In this document: positions 26,077 to 43,300 of the stretch, piece by piece
Layout: every line of letters begins with the position of its first letter
How positions within the stretch are numbered: the stretch's first letter is position 1
Translations under genes and position numbers: made by a program
NCBI RefSeq assembly: GCF_017873625.1
Contig: NZ_JAGGKL010000005.1
Span: 1 to 64,000, forward strand
Reading direction: 5' to 3'
From: Methanobacterium petrolearium
GTDB taxonomy: Archaea > Methanobacteriota > Methanobacteria > Methanobacteriales > Methanobacteriaceae
DNA: 64,000 bases
Notes under the pieces: generated by a model
Database searches by the model: none
Told to the model about the DNA's origin: nothing
The model's input: only the letters and a program-made list of their open reading frames with translations

Positions 26077-27504
26077 ATGGCCAAGAGCAGATACATTACC
26101 ATTGAAGACGCCAAAATGGCACCATTCACCAGGAAAACTGTGGGCCGAGGTTACGGTGCTAATCTGCGTCCTGATGAATATTACGTTGTGGCATCGGTGG
26201 AGTTGGGAAACACCACCACTAAGTGCATCCTCACTGCCACCAACCTCAACACCAGCCGAACCTATCTATTGGACAAAACAGTGAAAATGACCCGGGATAT
26301 TAGACCCCCTAAAAAGGGCGAAAAAGTCTTTGGGGAGACAGTTTGGCATGTTGAGCTAACCAAAGAATCAGTAGCTGATTTGGTCAAGGACACCATCCTA
26401 GAATCTGTAAAACGTTCAAAGATAAGTATAGAGGATGATCTGGATTTTGTGGTTCGTTCAACTGGAGTCACCGCCGGGTTTGCATCCCCCAAAGAGGTGG
26501 GTGAACTAATCATAGCCCTGGCAGACGGTTGCCTGGATGCAGGGATACCACCAGGCAAAATGTCACCATCAATTTCCAAGGAAAGCTTACCCAAAAAATT
26601 ACAGGAATTCACATTACTGGACAAAGTAATGTTCGACGGAGCAGTGGTAAGTGTAATCCCCCCCACAGGAAGAGCTGTAGTAGCAAATGAAATGGAAGGA
26701 GAACTGGTAACTGCCGGTATAAAAGCAGGTGCAAAATGGACTGAAATTGATTACCGTAATCCATGTGTTTCAATGGATTTTGGAACAACATTGGCTGGTA
26801 GAATTGTAAATAACGATGAACCCTACGCCAAAACTATTGGAAACTTCTGTGGACTGGCAGGAGCGGTTGCTGATTCCATAATAAGAGGAACAAAAAAGGT
26901 AGATAAACGTGGTGGTGCAGCTTTGGACCTGTATACAAAGGACATCCTCAAAAAAGCTGACTGGAAAGCAGCAGAAGAATTTGCCCAACGTGCCCACGAA
27001 CACGTTGACATTCGCAAAGTTCCTGAAGGTAGAGAGAGATTTGGAACTGTACCAGTAGATCCTCAAGCTGCCTATGATGCAGGAACCACTCTTATTGGGT
27101 GTGACGTAGGTAAAGATGGTGACGAAATACCAGATCTCACCCGATTAGGTTATGAAATAATAGAATCAACGGATATGCACACGTTATTTGCCACCCTGGA
27201 TCATGTTAGCGCTACAATTGTTAAAAGATTAATTGAAGAAGCTGCTGATGAAGGTGTTATTGAAGAAGGATCTGTCTTGGGAATCACAGGCAGGGCAGGA
27301 ATCACCGGCCGCAAACCAGAACTGATTTTAGAATTTGCCCAGGATTATTTTGAGGATGTTTTATTTGTCTCAGATGCTCTGGCTATGGGTGCAGCAGTAA
27401 TGGCTCGATGCATGAACTCCATGGGAACCCCCCACATACCACTTGGTGGTCGACAAGGAGGTCCATGTATATTAGGACAACGGATGAAGTTACAGCAGAG
27501 ATAA
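26077..27504 (+). CDS. Methanogenesis marker protein 14
   Basis: A 475-residue protein of the methanogenesis marker 14 family, found almost only in methanogens. The fold looks like an ASKHA/reductive activator ATPase: VASVELGNTTTKCIL near residue 36-50 as phosphate-1 motif, SMDFGTTLAGRI, and a Gly-rich C-terminal GITGRAGITGRKPELIL. Biochemical role is unknown; activation of a corrinoid or F430 protein has been suggested for such folds (speculative). The ATG at 26077 has no ribosome site. Fifteen codons upstream a CTG at 26032 lies six bases after GGAGGG, with an open frame between (LSFLKKLLGLGPKPI), so the real start may be that CTG. Confidence 0.9.
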   Translation: MAKSRYITIEDAKMAPFTRKTVGRGYGANLRPDEYYVVASVELGNTTTKCILTATNLNTSRTYLLDKTVKMTRDIRPPKKGEKVFGETVWHVELTKESVADLVKDTILESVKRSKISIEDDLDFVVRSTGVTAGFASPKEVGELIIALADGCLDAGIPPGKMSPSISKESLPKKLQEFTLLDKVMFDGAVVSVIPPTGRAVVANEMEGELVTAGIKAGAKWTEIDYRNPCVSMDFGTTLAGRIVNNDEPYAKTIGNFCGLAGAVADSIIRGTKKVDKRGGAALDLYTKDILKKADWKAAEEFAQRAHEHVDIRKVPEGRERFGTVPVDPQAAYDAGTTLIGCDVGKDGDEIPDLTRLGYEIIESTDMHTLFATLDHVSATIVKRLIEEAADEGVIEEGSVLGITGRAGITGRKPELILEFAQDYFEDVLFVSDALAMGAAVMARCMNSMGTPHIPLGGRQGGPCILGQRMKLQQR

Positions 27505-27560
27505 CTTATTTTAAATGGTTATAAGTACTTTAATACAATAAAATATAATGGTAGAAAAAT

Positions 27561-27615
27561 TTAGAGATTAATTTCTCATCAATAGGTGGGCAAATTCAAT
27601 CTCTAATCTTTTAGG
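27561..27615 (+). terminator. Long inverted repeat between mmp14 and the wHTH gene
   Basis: TTAGAGATTAATTT (27561-27574) can pair with AAATT-C-AATCTCTAA (27592-27606), a 14-pair stem with one bulged C and a 17-base loop, followed by TCTTTT. It may be a terminator of mmp14 or a structured leader of the gene downstream. Confidence 0.4.
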
Positions 27616-27696
27616 AACAATAAAAATAACTGAAAAAGAGGATTATTTTAGTAATTAAAATCATATTGATCTTATATCTTGAGATTTGTGATTGTC

Positions 27697-27984
27697 ATGA
27701 AAAGAATTTTATGGTACTTGATTGCTGGCAGTAAAGGGGGGGTTAACAGGGCCAGAATAATCAAAAGCCTCCACAATAGGCCATACAATATCAATCAACT
27801 CTCAAAAGAGCTCAATCTTGATTATAAAACTATCAAACACCATATTAAAGTCTTGGAAGATCATGACATAATCTTTAACTCCACGGGAAAGAAAAAGTAT
27901 GGGGCAATGTACTTTTTATCAAATCGTATGGAGGAAAACTACTCCACATTCTTGGACATTTTGAGTAAAATGAAAACAGAATAA
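27697..27984 (+). CDS. Winged helix-turn-helix (ArsR-like) regulator
   Basis: A 95-residue single-domain wHTH protein. The recognition region reads YNINQLSKELNLDYKTIKHHIKVLEDHDII, a pattern typical of archaeal ArsR/TrmB-like regulators, followed by a short wing (STGKKKYGAMYFLS) and a C-terminal helix. No metal-binding cysteines. Start chosen at ATG 27697 with GTGAT upstream. It precedes a small membrane protein by 48 bases and probably regulates or is regulated with it. Confidence 0.8.
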   Translation: MKRILWYLIAGSKGGVNRARIIKSLHNRPYNINQLSKELNLDYKTIKHHIKVLEDHDIIFNSTGKKKYGAMYFLSNRMEENYSTFLDILSKMKTE

Positions 27985-28032
27985 GAAAATTTAACTAATT
28001 TGAATTACGAGTTAGAGTTTAGAGGTGACGAA

Positions 28033-28434
28033 ATGCTATCAGAAGGATATGGAGGGTCTGGTGGGGCTGGAGGACCTGGATATCATGGACAAAATGCAAC
28101 TGGACCTGGTGGGGGTAATGGAACTGGAATGGGAATGATTCAATTTGATAATTCCCAACTGATCACAGTAGATATATTGCTGGGAATGGCCAACATCTGT
28201 CTGTTGTTGATTTTATTATACATGTACATTGGAAGCTACAGAAAATTTAAATCTCAATTCACATTTGGACTGGTTGCCTTTGCTTTCCTCCTGTTAATAC
28301 AGAATGTACTATTCACTGGATTTTTACTGGTTTACGAAGGATTCAAAGGTCCTGGAATGGGTGGTCCTATTTTCTTTTTAAACATGATAGAATTTTTCGC
28401 CCTTTCGGTACTGATCGGAGTAACCAAGGAATAA
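28033..28434 (+). CDS. Small membrane protein with Gly-rich N-terminus, unknown function
   Basis: 133 residues. The first 40 are very rich in Gly (GYGGSGGAGGPGYHGQN...GGGNGTGMGM), then three membrane helices at about 43-63, 72-97 and 110-130. No recognised catalytic motif. ATG 28033 has AGAGGTGA five bases upstream; a TTG 11 codons earlier is less likely. Pairs of a wHTH regulator and a three-helix membrane protein like this one occur repeatedly in Methanobacteriales genomes (general knowledge), suggesting a small sensor/regulator unit. Confidence 0.65.
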   Translation: MLSEGYGGSGGAGGPGYHGQNATGPGGGNGTGMGMIQFDNSQLITVDILLGMANICLLLILLYMYIGSYRKFKSQFTFGLVAFAFLLLIQNVLFTGFLLVYEGFKGPGMGGPIFFLNMIEFFALSVLIGVTKE

Positions 28435-28457
28435 ATTCATTAACCTGATGAATAATT

Positions 28458-28486
28458 GGTGGGAGTTTAAAAAACCCACCCTTTAT
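28458..28486 (+). terminator. Hairpin terminator after the wHTH/membrane-protein pair
   Basis: GGTGGG (28458-28463) and CCCACC (28475-28480) form a stem that can be prolonged by TTT/AAA with a two-base bulge; CTTTAT follows. Confidence 0.6.
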
Positions 28487-28625
28487 CAAATAATGACCTG
28501 GATAGATGCACTTAGATGTCTAGATTGTACTTAGAACTATTTTTTTCCCTGATTTTTTAATGTAATATGGTTTTTAAATATGAATTAAAAAGATTTAAAA
28601 TGGAATACATAATTATTTTATTAAC

Positions 28626-29237
<612 letters not shown>

Positions 29238-29241
29238 GGTC

Positions 29242-29517
29242 ATGGTTGAGAAAGAAGAAAGAAAGCTCATAAAAGGGGAAGAAAAGGTTTGGAGTGAAAT
29301 AAAGGGTTATCAGGTTGCAACTAACAATGCACGTATCTTAGGTGAACTTGAAGAACTCATTATAAATGATAGAACTGGTAAAATAACTGATGTTGTCATT
29401 AAGGTTGACAAAGGACGAAATGTGGCAGTAAAAGGTTCTAAACAGAAAGGCGACAATTTACTGGTACCTTTCGGCAAAGTGGAAAAGGTGGGCGAATTCA
29501 TCATCATTTCAGAATAA
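29242..29517 (+). CDS. PRC-barrel domain protein
   Basis: A 91-residue PRC-barrel protein: VWSEIKGYQVATNNARILGELEELIINDRTGKITDVVIKV, ending with LLVPFGKVEKVGEFIIIS. PRC-barrel proteins in archaea occur as single domains with suggested roles in RNA processing or cell division; the function here is unknown. It starts four bases after cobY, with the ribosome site inside the cobY end. Confidence 0.85.
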   Translation: MVEKEERKLIKGEEKVWSEIKGYQVATNNARILGELEELIINDRTGKITDVVIKVDKGRNVAVKGSKQKGDNLLVPFGKVEKVGEFIIISE

Positions 29518-29634
29518 CAGTTTAACCTACCTTTTTTATCATTAAAATTTATAAAACAGAATTATATGGCCTAAGTTGAATGTTCTTACACCTTTTTAAA
29601 AAAATAAATATTTAAATGAAAAAATGAATAGGGC

Positions 29635-30126
29635 TTATTTGTAAAAAGGATGCCTGGTTTCATTCTTTTTCTCTATTATTTCATCCATTGTTGGTTTTTT
29701 ACTAAAAGCCCTTTCTATAGCAATTTTTGTGGCTTCATAGTTGTACTGGTAAATTTTGTCTGCATCCTGAGCTTCTGGGTGAATGAAAACTCCACATAGT
29801 ATACAGATATCTTCTGCAGTTGACTTAGGGATAATTCCTTCTTCAACAGACTCCACTACTGCCATAGCAACAGCTTTCTGTGCCGGTCCGAACATTTTGG
29901 TGGCATCATCCAAATTTCGGATGCTAACTTTGGGTATCAACATGGTAATAGGTTTAGCCACTAAATTAGGGGTTATAACTGCAAATAGTGGGGTATGTTT
30001 ATCAACCTGGTTTGCCAAAGCATCGGCAAATGCTTTACCAACTGCTCCTTCTTTATCTCCAATCAGAAGGTCTATATGAGATACTTCTGCTCCATCTCCG
30101 ACTAATGCTTCTCCAGCAAGATACAT
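29635..30126 (-). CDS. fae: Formaldehyde-activating enzyme
   Basis: A 163-residue Fae, which speeds condensation of formaldehyde with tetrahydromethanopterin to methylene-H4MPT. Characteristic sequence: LVGDGAEVSHIDLLIGDKEGAVG with the catalytic His, and FGPAQKAVAMAVVESVEEG. Start chosen at Met 30126, with GAGGTG seven bases upstream. In methanogens Fae is often fused to hexulose-6-phosphate synthase; here it is alone, with no Hps nearby. It may detoxify formaldehyde, for example from ribulose-monophosphate-type pentose synthesis (inference). Confidence 0.92.
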   Translation of the reverse strand: MYLAGEALVGDGAEVSHIDLLIGDKEGAVGKAFADALANQVDKHTPLFAVITPNLVAKPITMLIPKVSIRNLDDATKMFGPAQKAVAMAVVESVEEGIIPKSTAEDICILCGVFIHPEAQDADKIYQYNYEATKIAIERAFSKKPTMDEIIEKKNETRHPFYK

Positions 30127-30406
30127 GATTAAACACCTCAATTATAAATTACCAATTTTTTTCTAGTATTAAATAAGATAAGTGATCTATTTTCTATTAT
30201 TTGTATCAAATATAATTTTTGAATCCATTTATTTATACCATACAAAATAAGGGGGATTTTCGAAAATCGATGAAATTTGGAGTTTTTTTAAATTTTAATA
30301 GTTAAAAAAAATTTTCAGGGGTTTTATAGGGATTAATGGGTTTGTACAAAATAATGTGTGCAATGAGTGATTAAAAGAAAATAAATAAATGGGGAATGTA
30401 TTAATT

Positions 30407-33332
<2,926 letters not shown>

Positions 33333-33333
33333 T

Positions 33334-35682
<2,349 letters not shown>

Positions 35683-35701
35683 ATACATTTTAGAGGGTGA
35701 A

Positions 35702-36944
<1,243 letters not shown>

Positions 36945-36980
36945 GTCAAAAAGTCCAAAACACGAAACAAAAACAAATTT

Positions 36981-37010
36981 GGTGGATTTTTCCACCTTTA
37001 TTTCTTTATT
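36981..37010 (+). terminator. Terminator after mvhB
   Basis: GGTGGA-TTTT-TCCACC forms a six-pair hairpin (36981-36996), followed by TTTATTTCTTTATTTTT. It lies 36 bases after the mvhB stop. Confidence 0.75.
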
Positions 37011-37282
37011 TTTAGTATTTGTTTTATTAAAAATTTAGTTTTCTTGATTGTACAATATCATATTATTTTTTAAAAATTCTGATACTTAGATCATTATATC
37101 GCTACGTTAATGATTATTTTTTCATCTCAATACTTTTCATAATTCCATGATATTTTATATGATTTTAATGGATCATTGACTTTTTTTTGACTTTAAAACC
37201 GTAAAATGTTTTAATTAGGCTTATTTTTTATTGTGTTTGTAATCAATTACTAATATTCTTGTCATGCATTAATTAAAGAGCA

Positions 37283-37312
37283 TACGAACAGTTCGTACAT
37301 ATAGTTTATATG
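37283..37312 (+). promoter_or_regulatory. Palindrome and TATA box before the giant surface protein
   Basis: A perfect 15-base palindrome with a central A (TACGAAC-A-GTTCGTA, 37283-37297) sits seven bases before a TATA-like TTTATATGG (37305-37312 region), where the BRE would be. A regulator bound here would contact the basal promoter. It shares TACGAA with two repeats at 5826-5853. Confidence 0.5.
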
Positions 37313-37389
37313 GTATGAACATGTATATGATGGTGTTTTATGAATATTATTGGCGGACAATAATTGAAAAATGTTCATTTGGTGATCAA

Positions 37390-40300
37390 GTGTTGGGGTT
37401 TGAAAATAAAAAAAATAAAATAGGATTGATTTTTTTAACTATCTGTGTTGTTTTTATAATGTTAAACACAGTTTCTGCTGTTGAAAGTGTAGATGAAATT
37501 TCAAATACAGTTTTAAACAATTCGACATCATTAGATGGTGTAACCGGACTAAATTCTGAAATTAATCAGACTGATCTTGATTATGTTAACAATTCAGGAT
37601 CTCTTCAAGATCCATCTCAATCTCCCTCATTTTCCTCCAACTCTTCTTCATCTCTTTTTAATTCTATAATCAGTGGTAATGTAATTACTTGTACCAATGG
37701 CAGTCCCTTCCCTGATGTTACCATAACTGTAACAAATGTTGATGGAACACAAATTGCTCAAACCACCACAGATTCAAATGGATACTATCAATTATCATTG
37801 TTGAGTAATGAAAGAAGTTTTTATGTCAGTGCCAGTTATCCGGGACATATGACTTCTCACAAACTGATAACAGTGGAACCTGGTGTTGACTCATCAGACC
37901 TGAATTTATACGGGTGGGTGAACTTTCAATTAGGTCCAGAACCTACTTTATCCATTGATGCCCCAAAAGAACAATTCTTGAATGAAAGTTTTAACTTCAC
38001 ACTAACCTTCAATAACAATGGTAATGAAACTGGATTCGGCCCCACAGTACAGTTGATCTTACCCCCAGAGATACGGTTTGAAAGTGCCAACTTTTTAGGA
38101 GCACCAGTAAGTGTTACCAGTGTAGGAACTTTTCCTTTAAGTGGCACCTTAATTGATCCATTATCTGGACTTACAGTGACTGGAACTCCTGGATATCAAC
38201 TTTACGTAATTGAATATCCTTTGGGTAGTTTCACTTCAGGTCAACCAAGTGCAGTCCTGGAAATCAATGCATTTTTGTTAGGTAATTCCACCCTGGGATC
38301 ACCCCTCGATATTACAGCTTACCCCGTATTTCGTTTTGGTGCCAATGAAACTGGGGGAATACCCATCAGGGGAAATGAGACATCAGCACAAGTAACCCCT
38401 ACAGTGATTAAAATCATTAAAAATACAGCCAGCCCTCATGAAGATGAAACTGCCACTGGTTCCAATTATCCATGGGATTATACCCTCACAGTTGATGTAG
38501 CAGATGGCCAGACTGTCACTGCAGTTGATGTTATAGATAATCTCCCTGGAAACCTGCAATTTATACAAGTTGTTGATATTGATGGTGGTAACCTAATCCA
38601 ACAACCATCCACCACCACTCCTGGTGGATTATTATGGATAACCTTCGATAGTATTACTGGTGTTTTAGGTTCTGATAAAACTATCATATACCAAGTTTAT
38701 GCCCCTAAATTTGATAACAACTCTCAGTACGTACTGGACCCAGACACTGGAGCCTGGGTTAATGCCACTAACTCTGTCACTGTCACTGGAAACTACACTG
38801 ATATTCCTGTTTCATCCCAAGATGATTACACCCTCACTTTGAAACCACTGGCTATACAAAAAAGTGTTGATGATGAAAGTACAGATCCCATCCAACCCAG
38901 ACCCACTGATATATTAAGATACACACTTAACTTCCAGGCCTCAGATTATTTCTCCCTCAATAATCTGGTACTTTATGATATTTTAGGGGATGGTCAAAGT
39001 TTCCTGGATTCTTTAAACTACAATCCCAGACTCAACTTACATCTATCAGGTATAGATATCAGTGACCTGTTTGTTGACCTGACCAATCCTAACCAGTTCC
39101 AGTATTATCATAACTCCACCACAGGTGTTACCTATTTGATGTTTAACATCACTCAGTTACTCGTTGACAATGGATACACTGGTATTGTGGAAGGTGGAAA
39201 TTACACTGGAACCAACAATGGAGCAACCACTGGAAACCTAACCTTCTGGACCATGATCAATGAATACTACGAAGGAGTAACACCACCCATACTCCATCCA
39301 ATAGTATCCAATGATATTATAAATAATGCAGTGATTGCTGATGCAGTATTAACTCATAATGGTAGTCATGTGGAAGATGCAAGTGGAAGTCAGGTTATAA
39401 TAGTGGCCCCCACACCAGAAAAAGATATAATTGAAATAAACGGAGAGGATCCCACAGCTCCATATGTAATAAGGGCTGGAGACACTGTGACCTTTTCTTT
39501 ACTAATAGATGTACCCACCAGCAACCTGCACGACTTTAACTTGATTGATTATTTACCGATACCATTACTAAGGGCCACTCAGTTTACAACAGGTCAGGCA
39601 CAGAACACCACCCAAACCATTCCATCTGCTGGACAATGGAGACTGGGTGAAGATGATACTTTAAGTAGTTTGACTGGTGTGATACCCACACTGATTGTGG
39701 ATTCCGCTCAGAACACCCTTACATTTAGCTATGGTAATGTTTACAATGCCACCCAACCCAATGCCACAGTTCACATCTTGTTCACCATCACTGCCACTGG
39801 AGATCCAATGACAGATGGTTTATGGCTCACCAACCTTTTAAACATCAATTATGAAAACAGTCCTGGGAAAATTTTCAGTGATAATCGAATAGTTTCCCTG
39901 ATAACAGGAGAACCACAACTTAACATAAACAAGACAGCAACACCCACCTCAGATCTACAGGCAGGAGACATGGTCACATACACTGTAACTATAGACAACA
40001 CAGGAAACGCCCCTGCTTACAACGTAGTGGTTACAGATGATTTACTAACATCTAATTCTGGATATATCTTATCCATCAGTAACATAACAGTTAGTTATGG
40101 TAGTGGAACAGCCATCACTGGATTAAACCTGATGGATATTTTCACCAGCACGGGTTTGGATTTTGGTTCACTGTACCCTATTTACTCAGCTAACAGCACC
40201 AACAGCTCCATAATAATAACCTACGATGCCCTCCTTAACAGCACGGTTTACCCCAGACAGGTCATTGACAACACAGTCAACATCACTAAATATACATCAT

Positions 40301-43300
40301 TAACCCCACCTGAAAGTCCAAATTACGTAGGGAACCCAGCAGTTGATCAGTCCCACCTTTCAGACAGTGCATCAGTACAGGTACGTGATGTTGATTTCCA
40401 GAAAAATTACATAGGATCACTTGATGGAATAAGCTCAGGATCTAATCTAACAATAGGAGAAATTGGATTATTCCAAATTGCGGTTACCCTGCCTGCAGGG
40501 CAAATCAATGATCTGGTCATTCATGATATTTTACCAGCAGGACTCACTTATGTGTCACATGTACTGGAACTAAGTAACTTCTATGGAAACTTAGCAAATC
40601 TAAACTTTACACAAATTAACAATAACATAGAATTCCTGTTTACAGGACTTACCAACACCACCAGTAACAGCACATTCTACATTAATATAACAGTCCTTAT
40701 GGCTGATAATTCAACTGCTAATCCACCTCACACTACCTCTAGGACCAGAACCAATAGGGCCACTATGGACTGGAATAATCCAAGTCATTCATCTTTAACT
40801 GATAGTGCAACTGTTTATCTGGTTGAACCATGGTTAACAGTAGTTAAAAGTTTCAATCCCAGCACTATTGAAGGAGGGCAAACCACCACTGTAACCCTCC
40901 AAGTGAGCAACACCCGTTCCAATGCCAGATCAACAGCATATAATGTAATTATAACAGATTCATTGCTTGGATCCAGCTATATTTTCGATTTAAACAGTGT
41001 AACGGAGGTTTTCACTCCGATTGGATTTGTGTTTAACTATGATCCTTTAACCGGGATTTTAACTTACACTGGAGGAAACATAACTCGGGGTCAGACACTT
41101 TATTTCACCTTTAACCTAACTGCCTTGGACACACCTTACATTGGACCCATTTATAACAACACAGCCAATGCCACCTACTGGTCAATGCCATGGGTGGGAG
41201 GATATCCTGATCCAGATAGTCGTAACTACACCGACTCAGGATGGGCTGTAATCAGAACTGGAGATCCGCAGATAACTAAAACAGTTGAAGATTCCACTAT
41301 ACATGGAAATACAGGAGATCTGACCATAGGCGAAATTGTCACCTATAAAATACTGGTCACATTACCGCAGGGATTGAAAACCAACCTCACCATCACTGAT
41401 ACATTACCTGCAGGGTTCAACTATAACATAGGTGAATACATCCTGAACACCACAGGATTCAGTGGTACTTTAGGATCATTATCAGTTTCTAGCAGTGGTC
41501 AGAATATCATATTTACTTTCAACGGCATCACAAACAGTACTACCACCAACAACACATTCTACCTCCTGTTTAATACTACAGTACTTAATCACACCAGTAA
41601 CATAAATGGCACAGTTAAAACCAACAATGCAGCACTCAATTGGACCGAAAATACCAGACCACCATTCACCACCTCAGTGAATACCACCATTGTAGAACCA
41701 TTTTTAAATGTTAACAAAAATGTAACACCATCTACAGTTGATGGTGGGGATGAGGTTACAGTTACCCTGAAAGTCACCAATACAGGTAGTTCACCAGCCT
41801 ATCAAATGGAGTTAAATGATGTTCTGGATACAATACTCTTCAACTCATCCACAGTTTCCCTGGTGTCTTCACCACCGGGTTTCAGTTTCACACCAGGCAG
41901 TACTGTGGTTATCAAAGCTATATCTGGCACCATTATCAACCCAGGTGATGTTTTAACCTTCATTTTCACAGTTCTGGTAAATGATAATGTTCCAACAGGT
42001 TCTGTATTCCAGAACCAGGCTGATGTTTCATTTTCTTCAATGCCCCCTGGTTACAATGATGCCAGAAATTACACCAACACATCCAATATAGTGAACATCA
42101 ACACAGTCTCACCATCAGTCAGTAAAACAGTAAACAGTACTTCTGAACCAGATTCCACCAATCCCAATGTACTGGTGGGAGAAGTAGTAACCTACCAACT
42201 AGAATTCATCGTCCCAGAAGGTGAAACATTTAATGTATCATTAATCGATTCTTTAATGTCAAACCTGGGTTACAATGGAGGCACTGCACTGATAAAAAGA
42301 AGTGATGCAGGTATCATAGCTTCTGGATTTGATTTCGGAAGTTCAGTTGATGAATTTTTGACCATCACTCCCACTTCCCTTTCACCACTCTCCTTCTATC
42401 TGGGTAACGTAACTTACTTGGGTGCTAACGGCCTTAAAAACGGAACCATAACCCTGATCTTTAACACCACAATCCTGAATATAGCCAGCAATCAGGCAGG
42501 TACACAGATACCTAACAATGCTACATTGAATTTCACCAACGCCACCGGAGGAAGCCAACAGGTGACTGGAACATGCCCCACAGTTTTAAACGTAATTGTT
42601 CCCCAAATTAAATCCACCAAAACAGCAAACCAGACTACATTAACGGATTCAGATACAGCCACCTTCAGTATACAGATCCAAAACAACAACAGTACCAACG
42701 GAGCCCCGGTTTATGATTTGATTATTGTAGATCCAATCAATGGATTCACCATGGACTACCTGAACCTGAGTATAGTTCCCAGTGATCCATCCATAATATT
42801 TACCAACTACTCCACTGCAGACCTGATCTACATAGTGGTCAACAAACTCAACCCAGGCCAGTATCTTAACATAACTTACAATGCCACAGTAAAACATAAT
42901 GTAACATTTAATTCCACTCTAAATAACACTGTGAATGCAACTGGAACCACCCTACCGGGTCCCCACGGTACCAACAATGCCACTCCTGGTGATCCAGGCA
43001 CCAGCACCGGTGAAAGGACAGGAGATCCCACACAACCTGCAGGTGCTGTGAATAACATAAACACTACTGCCACAGCTCTGGTAACTACCAGAACACCAAA
43101 AATATCTAAAAAAGTTAACGGAACCGAAACACAGGACCGCACTATAGGTGAAACTGCCACAGAATCTGTAATCCTCACCTTACCAGTGGGAAGCACAACT
43201 GAACTTAAGATCATTGATGTCCTACCAGATGGACTCTTATTAAACGGAGGAACCAGTGGATTCACATATACAACCACTTCCGGGGTTAATGTTAACCAGT

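Larger units (their letters stand above)
36945..37389. other. Intergenic region between mvhB and the surface-protein gene
   Basis: 445 bases. The left part holds the mvh terminator hairpin (36981-36996); the middle is AT-rich with no evident gene; the right part holds the promoter of the surface protein with palindrome TACGAAC-A-GTTCGTA (37283-37297) and a TATA-like TTTATATGG. An open frame from ATG 37315 joins the downstream gene but is thought to be untranslated leader. Confidence 0.6.

Noticed and set aside
37315..37389. Upstream ATG extension of the giant surface protein by 25 codons
   Set aside because: No ribosome site before ATG 37315, it lies at or before the expected transcription start, and it would push the signal peptide away from the N-terminus. 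GTG 37390 follows GGTGATC.
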